DNA of 64,000 nucleotides from Acetobacteraceae bacterium B3987 (GCA_026537415.1 JAFNMF010000001.1:539988-603987), one strand, 5' to 3'; counted from the stretch's first letter, positions 11,454-20,567 are shown. The notes: a model not told the origin generated them from the sequence alone. Made by a program: numbers and translations.

Positions 11454-12649
11454 GTGCCGGTATTTTTGACAAATACGCTGCCCTGAAGGGAAACTACGAC
11501 TCCCTAATGGCTGCAAGCCCGAGAAACCCTTTCGGCGTTGTGATAGAGCGTCCACTTTCAGCCACAATTGGTATTATTGAAGGACGTGAAACGCTTCTCT
11601 TCGGGACCAATAATTATCTTGGCCTCAGCCAGTCTGCGGCCGCACGAGATGCCGCCATCCATACAGCAAAGACGATGGGTGTCGGCACGACAGGGTCCCG
11701 CATCGCTAACGGTACGTTCGGTCTGCACCAAAAGCTAGAAAAAGCTTTGGCTACTGTCTTTAGAAAAAAACATGCCATGGTTTTTTCTACGGGTTACCAG
11801 GCCAATCTGGGAACGATTTCAGCCCTTGTGAACAAGGATGATATTCTCTTCCTTGATGCCGACAGTCATGCTTCCATTTATGATGGAGCCCGTCTCTCTG
11901 GTGCGCAGGTTATCCGTTTCCGTCACAATGATCCGGCTGATCTGGAGAAACGTGTTGCCAGAACAGACAAGACGACTGGGGCTCGCCTGATCATCGCTGA
12001 AGGCATTTACTCCATGACAGGGAATATTGCCCCTCTCAAGGAATTTGTAGATGTCAAAAAACGGCACAATATCCCCCTCATGGTGGATGAGGCCCATTCC
12101 TTTGGTGTGCTGGGCGATCACGGCCGTGGCGTTGCAGAAATGCAGGGTTGTGAAGATGATATCGACTTCATTGTCGGTACCTTCTCCAAATCACTTGGGA
12201 CCGTTGGAGGCTATTGCGTAACAGATCATGATGAGATTGATCTCATGCGCCTCTGCTCACGGCCTTATATGTTCACGGCTTCTCTGCCGCCTGAAATCAT
12301 TGCGGCAACTTTGGCAGCTCTGGAGGAAATTGAAACTCGCCCAGACCTGCGCCAGAAGCTTCAGGAAAATGCGGCCCGTCTGCATCAGGGCTTCAAGTCA
12401 GTCGGGCTGAATACGAGTAACTTCATTTCTCCCGTCATCGCCGTCACTCTGGAAGATATTCCGCAGGCTATTACCTTCTGGAATGCCCTTCTGGATGCTG
12501 GCGTTTACGTCAATCTTTCTCTGCCTCCGGCAACCCCCGACAACAGACCGCTGCTGCGCTGTTCTGTCATGGCAGCCCACTCCGCTACCGAGATTGATCG
12601 GGCAGTAGAAACATTCGGCACCATTGCCAAAGAACTGAAACTTGTCTGA
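11450..12649 (+). CDS. spt: serine palmitoyltransferase
   Basis: A 399-residue soluble alpha-oxoamine synthase (PLP fold type I) that condenses L-serine with a palmitoyl thioester to 3-ketosphinganine, the first step of sphingolipid synthesis. Visible motifs are GTNNYLGLS, ADSHASIYDGARLSG with the PLP-stacking histidine, VDEAHSFGVLG, and the PLP lysine in GTFSKSLGTVGG. KBL and ALA synthase share the fold, but the neighbouring acyl-AMP ligase, acyl carrier protein, lipid kinase and hydroxylase favour serine palmitoyltransferase. Ceramide synthase and the 3-ketosphinganine or ceramide reductase are not next to it. Confidence 0.88.
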   Translation: MSAGIFDKYAALKGNYDSLMAASPRNPFGVVIERPLSATIGIIEGRETLLFGTNNYLGLSQSAAARDAAIHTAKTMGVGTTGSRIANGTFGLHQKLEKALATVFRKKHAMVFSTGYQANLGTISALVNKDDILFLDADSHASIYDGARLSGAQVIRFRHNDPADLEKRVARTDKTTGARLIIAEGIYSMTGNIAPLKEFVDVKKRHNIPLMVDEAHSFGVLGDHGRGVAEMQGCEDDIDFIVGTFSKSLGTVGGYCVTDHDEIDLMRLCSRPYMFTASLPPEIIAATLAALEEIETRPDLRQKLQENAARLHQGFKSVGLNTSNFISPVIAVTLEDIPQAITFWNALLDAGVYVNLSLPPATPDNRPLLRCSVMAAHSATEIDRAVETFGTIAKELKLV

Positions 12650-12667
12650 CACGTTCCAGACAGACTA

Positions 12668-12710
12668 AAATCCTCTGGAAGATTATTTTTCATAATATTC
12701 CGGAGGATTT
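12668..12710. terminator. hairpin between convergent genes
   Basis: AAATCCTCTGGAA (12668-12680) pairs with TTCCGGAGGATTT (12698-12710) over 13 positions with one G-T pair. It sits between the spt stop and the stop of the converging gene at 12732. There is no clear T-run on either side, so termination is inferred from position. Confidence 0.5.
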
Positions 12711-12731
12711 CCTATTGCCCAGCTATCTAGG

Positions 12732-13676
12732 TCAGTTTTTTGCTTTCCTAGACCGTACATGTCGGGCCCGCCATAAAAAAAGCGGAAGGGTGAGAAGCGG
12801 ATGTTCCTTCTCAAAAGCCGATACATAAATGGTCTTACCCGTGTGACGCTGTATCTTCCATAAAAGATACGCCACCCCATCCCTGAACGTAAAAGCCGCC
12901 TTGATAAGACGGGCTACATTCAGAGGCTTTCCAAAAGCGTTTACTTTGTCCCAGTTTCTTGCAGCCTTGTCCCGAGCAGATGCGGTCAGTTGGGGGTATA
13001 ACAGCCCTCCTTCACTACGATAGCTCAGGGAAGCCCTGCGCCAAGCTGCTTTTAGGACAGCCTCATAACGCTCTTCCTTCCCAGCCAGAAGGTTATAGCT
13101 GCGCCCTTTCTTTTCCACACGCAACTCTGCGGCATAGGTATGGGCAAACAAATTATGCCAATATTGTGCTGCCTCGCCTTCCTCGGGCCCCAAAAGCGCA
13201 GCCCAACAAGAAGCTGTAATCACACATTGACTGATCGCCTGCAAAAGACTATCAGCACCTCCTTCGTTCCTCACCCAGACCATACGAACAGGCTGACAAA
13301 AACGGGCCCATATAGTCGTATCCAGCGTAAAAAGCGTACTCCGCTTCAGAAATTGCTGAAGGGACAAAAAAGCTACTTTGGCCCGTAATGTCGTCCCCCC
13401 CTCTACCTTATGCTCCATATAATAGACATTGGGGGGGAGCAGACGGTTCGCTAGACGAGCTAAGGCACTCCCACCCAGACTTTCTGGCCGGTCAGTAATA
13501 ACATAGAAATCAAGTATCCCATCAGGGTCTACATCACGAAGAACCGAACCATAAAACAGAACGCCCAGAGGTTGTCTATCCAGCCCATTAGCAATGGAAT
13601 CTGCAAACTGGGTAACTGCTTCAGGAACGGTTGTTGTCAGCTCACTGATGAGTGTTTCCCTGATAACGTCAGACAT
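12732..13676 (-). CDS. nucleotidyltransferase-fold protein of the sphingolipid locus
   Basis: A 314-residue protein without a name I can give with certainty. Around residue 40 it shows FYGSVLRDVDPDGILDFYVI-like sequence: a GS followed by spaced acidic residues, as in minimal nucleotidyltransferase (pol-beta-like) folds. The rest is alpha-helical with many tryptophans. No signal peptide is apparent. The ATG at 13676 overlaps the end of the lipid kinase gene by 8 bases, so the two form one operon. By context it probably helps build a sphingolipid head group, perhaps like the cpg genes for ceramide phosphoglycerate in Caulobacter; that comparison needs an alignment. Confidence 0.6.
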   Translation of the reverse strand: MSDVIRETLISELTTTVPEAVTQFADSIANGLDRQPLGVLFYGSVLRDVDPDGILDFYVITDRPESLGGSALARLANRLLPPNVYYMEHKVEGGTTLRAKVAFLSLQQFLKRSTLFTLDTTIWARFCQPVRMVWVRNEGGADSLLQAISQCVITASCWAALLGPEEGEAAQYWHNLFAHTYAAELRVEKKGRSYNLLAGKEERYEAVLKAAWRRASLSYRSEGGLLYPQLTASARDKAARNWDKVNAFGKPLNVARLIKAAFTFRDGVAYLLWKIQRHTGKTIYVSAFEKEHPLLTLPLFLWRARHVRSRKAKN

Positions 13677-14655
13677 GCACAAACCGGAAAGCCGGCCCCT
13701 CTTCCAATTTCAGCCGTCCGCTGGCAGGTGCCGGGAAAACCTCACCATCCAGAACAAAGTCACTATCCGTCTCAAGGTGCATCTCCTGCACGGTCGCACT
13801 CACATAATCCTCATGAGTCCGCAGCCACTCCGGAGCTCGTCCCCTCAAAAGATTAAAACAAGCTTTCGGCAGAGCCTTCGGAAAAGCCTGAGCATCAAGG
13901 AAATGAAACCCACTTCCGCCAACACCTGTATTCCAGAATGGCCAAATACCGTGGGACAGTTTTTCCAACGCAGTCACCATGAAAAGAAAACTACGCCCCT
14001 CTCTGCTTTCTCTGGGCAGACCCTCTCCCTGTGCCGACCAGGATAACTTGTCCCCCCTCATCCATGAATGACGACTACGTCGAAAAAGAAGACTCGCCAT
14101 GCTGCTGAAAAGCGTGAAAAAAACCGCCAGATCATGAGGGGCAAATTTCAAAACATTCGGTGAATGGGCAATGCGCACCGCTCTAGCATAACCGGTACAC
14201 CCACCAAACATGCCCAATACTGAAGGTCTTTCCTCATCCGGCCATGACAGTCTGATTGGCGCACGGACACAGCTTTTCAGCCCTTCGGGACGCAACAGAC
14301 GATCAATCGCTGCATCACCATACAGGCCAAATCCGACATCCCCCGCTATGAGGTTAGTATTACCTGAAGGCAGAACGGCTACGGCCGGTAAAGGGCAATC
14401 GTGATAGATAGCTGCGATTGCCGTCAGACAGGCACTGACTGTACCATCTCCACCACTGATGACAATCAAGTCCACGCCCTTGCTCTTCAGTTCAGTCAGA
14501 TGAGCTGGAAGATGACTGTCATTCAGGGACGAAACACAATAATCCCCCATCTTCTGCCGTGCCATACGCAGGAAATGCCCTTTGTCCTGAGAATTTTTAC
14601 GGCTATTAGGGTTATGTATCAGGGCTGGTTGTACAATGTTCTTCAATATCTGCAT
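13669..14655 (-). CDS. diacylglycerol/ceramide-kinase-like lipid kinase
   Basis: A 328-residue member of the DAGK catalytic-domain family (diacylglycerol, sphingosine and ceramide kinases). The ATP loop ISGGDGTVSACL lies near residue 68, and AVLPSGNTNLIAGD near 95 is the second family signature. The C-terminus carries the usual LDGEVFPA strand. With spt upstream on the other strand, a ceramide or sphingoid-base kinase is the most likely role, comparable to CpgB of Caulobacter. A diacylglycerol kinase is the alternative. It is cytoplasmic or membrane-peripheral. The 145-base space to the metallophosphoesterase is divergent and must carry both promoters. Confidence 0.78.
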   Translation of the reverse strand: MQILKNIVQPALIHNPNSRKNSQDKGHFLRMARQKMGDYCVSSLNDSHLPAHLTELKSKGVDLIVISGGDGTVSACLTAIAAIYHDCPLPAVAVLPSGNTNLIAGDVGFGLYGDAAIDRLLRPEGLKSCVRAPIRLSWPDEERPSVLGMFGGCTGYARAVRIAHSPNVLKFAPHDLAVFFTLFSSMASLLFRRSRHSWMRGDKLSWSAQGEGLPRESREGRSFLFMVTALEKLSHGIWPFWNTGVGGSGFHFLDAQAFPKALPKACFNLLRGRAPEWLRTHEDYVSATVQEMHLETDSDFVLDGEVFPAPASGRLKLEEGPAFRFVHV

Positions 14656-14800
14656 CTATCCACCACACATCCGCCCAGAAACATAAAGAGGCCAGACTAT
14701 TTCTCAAGCTGGCCGAACTCCTTTAACATGGCTATGCTAAGGGGGCCAGCAGGGAGTTACCCTCCTGATAAATCGTTCCCGTCATGGATATGGTGCCATA

Positions 14801-15718
14801 ATGCTTTCCGACCCGTCCGCCACTTCGTCCTACCGGCGTGACTCTTCTGTCTGTCTAGCCCATATGTCAGACCCACATCTGCCTCCCCCCACCATCGCAT
14901 GGTCTGCTTTTCTGAACAAACGCCTACTCAGTCGTATTCTCTGGCTTAGTAAGAGGCGTCATGTTCTACGGCCATCTATCACAGCCGAACTTCTTGAGAA
15001 CATCGCATCCCATAAAGAGCTTTCCGGACTGCTGATAAGCGGAGACATTACGAATTTCGGTACAAAGGAAGAGTACCGGCAAGCCGCTATCTGGCTATCA
15101 ACCCTTCCTCTTACACCTGTAATCGTACCGGGGAATCATGACTTCATGGCCCCGATTTCTTACGAGGATAGTCTAGCCCAGTGGGAAAAATGGGCTGACA
15201 GTTCATTTCCGTCTGTCCGTTTTTTCGGAAAGGTCGCCGTTATCGGTCTAAACTCGGCTTTGCCAACGCCACCCTTTACGGCCTACGGCCGTATCGACAG
15301 AAAACAACGTCAGAAACTGGCAGAACTCCTTGCGAAATTGGGGAAAGAAGGATACTGCCGGGTTGTCATGCTTCATCACCCCCCCCGCAAAAAGCTGCTA
15401 CCCTACAGAAAGTCCCTCATCAATACGCCAGCCTTATCCAATATCTTAAAGACCCATGGGGCAGAACTTGTTCTTCATGGGCATTCCCATGATGCCACTC
15501 TGACCACTGTTGAAGGGACAGATATCCCCCTATTAGGGGTCAGTGCCGCTGGCATGGACAGTCAGCACTCCAAGCGCAAAGCATCTTGGAATCACCTTAC
15601 GTTCATCCCTCACCCTGAAGGCTGGCAGATTAAGCTCATGCGCAGGGACCATAAAGGCCATCTCTTCTCCCGTATGGAATGGCTATCCACCACCTCTGTA
15701 AGACAGACAGCATGCTAA
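14801..15718 (+). CDS. calcineurin-type metallophosphoesterase
   Basis: About 305 residues with the complete two-metal site: AHMSDPHL near residue 20, SGDITNFG, VPGNHDF, LHHPP and LHGHSHD. The substrate is unknown. Its stop overlaps the LptF-like start by 7 bases, which places it first in a coupled operon with LptF-like, LptG-like, hydroxylase and nucleotidyltransferase genes. I infer a role in processing a sphingolipid or head-group phosphate. The start at 14801 is used because a later ATG would fall inside the first metal motif. Confidence 0.78.
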   Translation: MLSDPSATSSYRRDSSVCLAHMSDPHLPPPTIAWSAFLNKRLLSRILWLSKRRHVLRPSITAELLENIASHKELSGLLISGDITNFGTKEEYRQAAIWLSTLPLTPVIVPGNHDFMAPISYEDSLAQWEKWADSSFPSVRFFGKVAVIGLNSALPTPPFTAYGRIDRKQRQKLAELLAKLGKEGYCRVVMLHHPPRKKLLPYRKSLINTPALSNILKTHGAELVLHGHSHDATLTTVEGTDIPLLGVSAAGMDSQHSKRKASWNHLTFIPHPEGWQIKLMRRDHKGHLFSRMEWLSTTSVRQTAC

Positions 15719-16881
15719 TACGAAGTAATCTGCCAACGCTGGACCGTTATCTACTCCGGCAGATGATCCCTCCTTTCACGATTGCACTAGGAACCATGCT
15801 GGTTGCCTTGCTACTGGAACGACTGCTGACACTATTCAACCATCTAGCGAGCAGCGGTAGTTCCGTTGCAACCCTGATTACGCTTCTCAGTGATCTCCTG
15901 CCGCACTATATGGGGCTTGCCCTCCCAGCGGCACTCTGCATTGCGATCTTCATGACCGTCAATCGAATGAGCGATCACAATGAGATTGACGTACTATGTG
16001 CCGCCCATATCTCCCTGCTACGCATCAGCCAGCCTTACATCAAGGTTGGTGCCATTCTGGCCATTCTCAGCCTACTTCTTTACGGCTATATCCAACCAAT
16101 CGCTCGCTATGATTACCGAGAAGGGTTCTATTTTGCCAAACATACAGGCTGGGCACCGCACCTCCAGTCCGGCATGTTTGCTGCAACATCTTCCACCACA
16201 GTTCTGACAGCGGATCATGTTGACCATGGCGGCTCCCGCTTGAAGAACATTTTCATCCGCAATCTAAAAGATAATGGCAAAATTGAGCTGATTACAGCTC
16301 CCAGAGGATTGCTAACCCTTTCCGAGCGGGACCAGGCAACGCAGCTTGACCTTTGGGATGGGCAAGTCGTCCATTTGAACAAAACAAACATAGCTGATGA
16401 CCATGCCACCATTACCCATTTTGAGCATATTGCCCGTGTCATTGAGCGCAGTAAAAACCGGCAGCCCTTCCGTTCCCGAGGGGATGATGAACGAGAAATG
16501 ACTACCCCCGAACTATTGAAGTCCCTTCGCTATGGAGATCCACGCATCTCTTATACCGTACTTCGTTCGGAAATGGATTTCCGTCTGGCGCGGGCCATCA
16601 GCGTCATGTTCATTCCTTTACTGGCTATTGCTTTTGCCATTGGCCGAAAAAGACGAAAATCAGTGATCGGACAAATCGTGCTTGCCATCATTCTTGTTGG
16701 CTTCAATGAAATACTCCTATTCGGGCACAGTATGGCAGCCGATGGAAAGGCATCTGTTTGGCTGACAATCTGGGCACCTGAATTCCTCTTCTGTTGTGGC
16801 TGCACGATCGCCCTACTCGCACGTTCACAGGTTTCTTGGCGGCACAGAAAACCAACGTCACTAAGCAGGAGCTCCTCATGA
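15712..16881 (+). CDS. LptF-like permease (YjgP/YjgQ family)
   Basis: A 389-residue membrane protein of the LptF/LptG family. It opens with LDRYLLRQMIPPFTIALG, followed by transmembrane segments to about residue 125, a periplasmic beta-jellyroll-like domain to about residue 285 and three final membrane segments. LptF/G pairs with LptB extract lipopolysaccharide from the inner membrane. Here no lptD, lptC, lptA or lptB is near; the pair stands in a sphingolipid operon. It may be the genome's normal LptF or a paralogue for sphingolipid export. The start at 15712 overlaps the upstream stop and an ATGA overlap leads into the LptG-like gene. Confidence 0.82.
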   Translation: MLIRSNLPTLDRYLLRQMIPPFTIALGTMLVALLLERLLTLFNHLASSGSSVATLITLLSDLLPHYMGLALPAALCIAIFMTVNRMSDHNEIDVLCAAHISLLRISQPYIKVGAILAILSLLLYGYIQPIARYDYREGFYFAKHTGWAPHLQSGMFAATSSTTVLTADHVDHGGSRLKNIFIRNLKDNGKIELITAPRGLLTLSERDQATQLDLWDGQVVHLNKTNIADDHATITHFEHIARVIERSKNRQPFRSRGDDEREMTTPELLKSLRYGDPRISYTVLRSEMDFRLARAISVMFIPLLAIAFAIGRKRRKSVIGQIVLAIILVGFNEILLFGHSMAADGKASVWLTIWAPEFLFCCGCTIALLARSQVSWRHRKPTSLSRSSS

Positions 16882-17978
16882 GATCTCCACTAGCACAACC
16901 AACCTTGCTGAAGGTCTTCCTCAAGCCGCTTCTCACCAAAATTCTGCTATGCTGCGGTGTTCTAACAGCTCTTCTTGAGATTCTGGCCCTACTGGATGAC
17001 GCTTCTACCATTCTTGACCGCCATCTCGGTATTAACGGACTTTTCAAATATATAGGCTTGCATCTGCCAACACTCATTGTGGAAATCATGCCCCTATCTG
17101 TCATGATTGGCGGTCTGTTTACCCTCCTGCAGATGGCTCTCTCCAGCGAAATCGCTATATTAAGAGCCGCCGGCCTTTCCACTCTCAACATGTTTCGGTA
17201 CCTTCTGCCCGTTCCGCTCATGCTCAGCTTGGTGTGCATGGTAATGCAGCTATGGGTTATCCCTCCCTGCGAGCAGGAACTCACCCGCTGGTGGAATGAA
17301 GCCGCAACCCAAGCCAATGCGACAGAGGACCTGCATAGTCTATGGTTCCGCTTCGGACAGGACATCATCCGGGCCGACGTCATCAGCCATGGCGGACGGT
17401 CTCTCTCGAAAGTCATTTTGTACCGCCGGCAACCAGAAACCGGGAACCTAGTTGGAAGTCAGTTCTACGAGAATCTAACTTATGAAGACGGCCAATGGGT
17501 TAATCATGGGGTAGCTAGAGAACTCGTCATTTTCAAAGAACAGACACAGGCGCAGCTCAACAATGAGTCCGCCCCGCCCGTTCTGAACGCCACCCCACAA
17601 GAAATCATTAACATGACGATGCAAGGCGTCCATTATACGCCACACCAGTTCTGGGAAATTTTCTCTGGGAAAGTCCCTTATAATTTACCTAGATCAAATT
17701 ATCTGATGGCACTGTATGCCATACTCATGCTGCCGGTACAGATGGCCGTGATGCTTCTTATCACTCTACCCATCACCTATATTCCGCCCCGTGCGGGATT
17801 GCGGAACCCGCTGCCGGTATACGTCATGGCGGCTGGTCTGGGAGTAGTCATCCTCCAAGGTATGATTTCAGCTCTGGGAAATTCAGGTTCCCTTCCCATA
17901 TTAATCGCTATAAGTTCAGGCCAGATCGTGGCAGCCCTGTTTGGTCTGACATGGATACTGCGGATGGAGGAAAAATGA
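16878..17978 (+). CDS. LptG-like permease (YjgP/YjgQ family)
   Basis: A 366-residue partner of the preceding gene with the same layout: three N-terminal membrane segments (SVMIGGLFTLLQMA and the LRAAGLS coupling segment are visible), a periplasmic domain and three C-terminal membrane segments. LRAAGLS is the usual cytoplasmic helix that contacts the LptB ATPase. An AGGAG ribosome binding site precedes the ATG at 16878, which overlaps the LptF stop as ATGA. Its own stop overlaps the hydroxylase start as ATGA, which ties export and lipid modification genes together. Confidence 0.82.
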   Translation: MRSPLAQPTLLKVFLKPLLTKILLCCGVLTALLEILALLDDASTILDRHLGINGLFKYIGLHLPTLIVEIMPLSVMIGGLFTLLQMALSSEIAILRAAGLSTLNMFRYLLPVPLMLSLVCMVMQLWVIPPCEQELTRWWNEAATQANATEDLHSLWFRFGQDIIRADVISHGGRSLSKVILYRRQPETGNLVGSQFYENLTYEDGQWVNHGVARELVIFKEQTQAQLNNESAPPVLNATPQEIINMTMQGVHYTPHQFWEIFSGKVPYNLPRSNYLMALYAILMLPVQMAVMLLITLPITYIPPRAGLRNPLPVYVMAAGLGVVILQGMISALGNSGSLPILIAISSGQIVAALFGLTWILRMEEK

Positions 17979-18781
17979 GTACGTTCAAACAATTTTTCCA
18001 AGGCACAGCTCTCATGCAAAAAGGCAGGAGTTATGACTTGGGAAAGATGAATCTCTCACAGTTATGGGCGGCTTACCTTACTTACCCGACGATTCTACTT
18101 TATTTTGCCCTGATCATCGGTACGGCCGTACTCAGCCTTTACCTGCATCATAGCTGGTGGGGAGTTATCATCCCTATTCCTGTCATCATCGCCGTATATC
18201 CGACAGCTTGGTACATCATTCATCGTTACATTCTGCATGGACGCTGGTTTTATCGGAATCCAATCACAGCCTCCATGTGGAAGCGTATTCATTTTGATCA
18301 TCATCAGGACCCGCATCTTCTGGAAGTGTTATTCGGGTCACCTTTGAATACGGTTCCGACCATGATGGTCATTACTATGCCGATCGGTTGGCTGATCGGT
18401 GGCTGGGGTGGTGCTTTTTCCGCCCTCTCCACAGCTCTGGTTATGACCTGCATTTATGAGTTTTTTCACTGTATCCAGCATCTAGCCTATAAGCCTCGCT
18501 GGCAGTGGGTTGTATACATCAAGCAGCTTCACGTTCTTCATCACTTTCATGATGAAGATGGCAATTACGGCATTACCAACTATCTGCCGGATCGGCTGAT
18601 GGGTACCTTCTACCGATCCGCCAAAGAACGTCCCCGTAGCCCGTATGTCTTCAATCTAGGATATACAATAGAAGAGGCAGAACGTTATCCATGGGTCATG
18701 CGCCGGACAGGTGCCCCGCCCCGGGATCGGCCCGATCCTGCCCGTGCGCCAAAGAACGAAGAGCTTTCCAAGAGCGCATGA
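17975..18781 (+). CDS. membrane fatty acid/sphingoid hydroxylase (sterol desaturase superfamily)
   Basis: A 268-residue integral membrane di-iron oxygenase. The eight-histidine signature is present: HRYILH, then HFDHHQDPH, HCIQH and HVLHHFHDEDGN. Two hydrophobic hairpins span residues 25-75 and 110-155. The family includes sphinganine C4-hydroxylase and fatty acid 2-hydroxylase. Since acetic acid bacteria are known to make hydroxylated ceramides, I infer hydroxylation of the ceramide chain or base. The start at 17975 overlaps the LptG-like stop, with GGAGG just upstream. Confidence 0.8.
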   Translation: MSTFKQFFQGTALMQKGRSYDLGKMNLSQLWAAYLTYPTILLYFALIIGTAVLSLYLHHSWWGVIIPIPVIIAVYPTAWYIIHRYILHGRWFYRNPITASMWKRIHFDHHQDPHLLEVLFGSPLNTVPTMMVITMPIGWLIGGWGGAFSALSTALVMTCIYEFFHCIQHLAYKPRWQWVVYIKQLHVLHHFHDEDGNYGITNYLPDRLMGTFYRSAKERPRSPYVFNLGYTIEEAERYPWVMRRTGAPPRDRPDPARAPKNEELSKSA

Positions 18782-19533
18782 GTATTTCAGTACTAATTCT
18801 CGCCGGGTCACGGGATGGAGAACGTGACCCGCTGGCGCAAATGGGCAATGTGTCGCACAAGGCACTTCTGCCCATCCAAAACATTCCCATGATCGAACGT
18901 GTTCTCCATACGCTGGAACAAATTCCCGAAATTGAGCGGATATGGGTCAGTATCGAGCGACCTAGTCTACTGGCACATTTGAAAGATCGCGTCACTCTCC
19001 TACAGGCCGCTCCCTCCCCGAGCGAAAGTGTTGCTCAAGCACTCGACGTCATCAACACCCCCTGCCTCGTTACCACAGCAGATCACGCCCTACTGTGTCC
19101 TGAATGGGTTAGGGAATTCATTACTAAAAGCCGGAATGCAGATGTCGACTTGACTGCAGGTATCGCCCTGAAAAGTACCATTCTACAGGATGTACCCCGG
19201 ACAAAACGAACTTATATCCGCCTTTCCGATATGCAGTTCTCGGGCTGTAATCTTTTCTGGATGGCATCTCCTCAATCCAAAACAGTCGTCACACTTTGGC
19301 AGCGTCTTCAGCGTTACCGGAAAAAGCCCCTCCGCATGGCTATGATATTGGGGTTACCCATCATCCTGCGCGCTCTTACCCATACGCTCAGCTCCAAACG
19401 GCTTGAACAACGTATCCATACCCTCACAGGTGCCCGGATACGACTCATCCCTCTTTCTGACGGTAAGGCCGCCGTAGATGTCGATAAGCCTGCGGATGCC
19501 ATTCTCGTGGAACAGCTTCTTAGTCAAAATTGA
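18778..19533 (+). CDS. MobA-like NTP transferase of the sphingolipid locus
   Basis: A 251-residue protein with the N-terminal nucleotide-binding pattern LILAGSRDGERDPLA followed by HKALLPIQNIPMIERVL, typical of the NTP_transf_3 (MobA-like, IspD-like) family. TTADHALL supplies the metal-binding acidic position. The last part is basic. It ends the coupled operon, with an ATGA overlap to the hydroxylase. I infer it activates a head-group precursor as a nucleotide conjugate. Exact substrate unknown; a molybdenum cofactor role is unlikely here. Confidence 0.7.
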   Translation: MSISVLILAGSRDGERDPLAQMGNVSHKALLPIQNIPMIERVLHTLEQIPEIERIWVSIERPSLLAHLKDRVTLLQAAPSPSESVAQALDVINTPCLVTTADHALLCPEWVREFITKSRNADVDLTAGIALKSTILQDVPRTKRTYIRLSDMQFSGCNLFWMASPQSKTVVTLWQRLQRYRKKPLRMAMILGLPIILRALTHTLSSKRLEQRIHTLTGARIRLIPLSDGKAAVDVDKPADAILVEQLLSQN

Positions 19534-19584
19534 AATACCCCATGCCGCCAATTCACAGGCAGCATGGGGAAAATGTGCTCTCTC

Positions 19585-20472
19585 TTATTTCAAGACCTGC
19601 TTCTTGAGATTGAAAAGAACAGGCCCCAAACCACGTCGTATCTTCTTGAAGTCAACTAAAGTAACATCACCCGCAGCGGACAGCGTATGCATACCATCCG
19701 GATAATCCTTAATTTCTGGAATATGCAAAGGAATAGAATCGCCACCGCATATCGAAGGCCGCCCTTTTTTAAAGCCGCTAATCCGAAGCAGGCGTATGCC
19801 ACCGCCATAGGTCTCCGAACAATCCTGCACAGGTAAGACAACCTCATCATCTTCTATAAAAGGTGTCCCCCCCGGACGAGCCCCGCTACGATCAATCAAA
19901 AAATGGCCCATATCACACCACGGGCCTGTCAATTCTTCTGCCAACGCAATATGCAAGGTGCTCTGCCGGGCCTGTTTTGGAGCAGGTGGTGTCCAGAATA
20001 GCCACCAACGCCCAGCATGATGGAGAGGCGTCGCATCAATAGCCCCAATGGGGAAATCAAACGTAGGAACACGCTCCCACTCATAAGGAAAAGAAGTAGC
20101 CTTATAGAGGGTCAGACGTCCTGACTTGTAGGCCTCAGGCAGCATGTAAAAGACCCCCTCATGCTGAAATACATAGGGGTAAGAAAGGTGCCATTCCTCG
20201 CTCAATACGCAGCGTCGTTCCTGCAAAACGAAACGTTCATCGTAGATGAACACTTCAATAACGCCCTTCCCTTGAACGTAATCAAAATATTCCGCAAAAA
20301 CATGCAGGCGTCCCTCGTGCCACAAACCAAAAGGATCTGCGAGAAACCCCTCTTTTCCGCAGGATGGCAGGAAGGTCATATCGATGTCATCCAGACTATT
20401 CTGCCGGACGATCTGCTCAAAAGGCGCATGCAAAATAGCTGAACGCCAGTAATCCATTTTAAACAGCTTCAT
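19585..20472 (-). CDS. beta-propeller protein like the inositolphosphorylceramide glycosyltransferase N-domain
   Basis: A 295-residue protein built of repeated blades. Visible markers are FLADPFGLW-HEGRLHVFAEYF near residue 43, LSYPYVFQHEGVFYMLPEA, IDATPLHHAGRWWLFWTP, SGARPGGTPF and VQDCSETYGGGIRL. This order matches the GH43/32-like propeller found as the N-terminal domain of glucosamine inositolphosphorylceramide transferase (GINT1) and of bacterial relatives. No signal peptide is seen. AGGATGATAAGAG precedes the ATG. Its place beside the sphingolipid operon suggests head-group glycan work, but catalysis is not shown. Confidence 0.55.
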   Translation of the reverse strand: MKLFKMDYWRSAILHAPFEQIVRQNSLDDIDMTFLPSCGKEGFLADPFGLWHEGRLHVFAEYFDYVQGKGVIEVFIYDERFVLQERRCVLSEEWHLSYPYVFQHEGVFYMLPEAYKSGRLTLYKATSFPYEWERVPTFDFPIGAIDATPLHHAGRWWLFWTPPAPKQARQSTLHIALAEELTGPWCDMGHFLIDRSGARPGGTPFIEDDEVVLPVQDCSETYGGGIRLLRISGFKKGRPSICGGDSIPLHIPEIKDYPDGMHTLSAAGDVTLVDFKKIRRGLGPVLFNLKKQVLK

Positions 20473-20567
20473 CTCTTATCATCCTACGGATACATGTTCA
20501 TAAAATCATTGCGTAGCATACAGGGGCATCTTCTCCAGTGGAAGAGCTCGCTTTTCCCCGCCTATAG

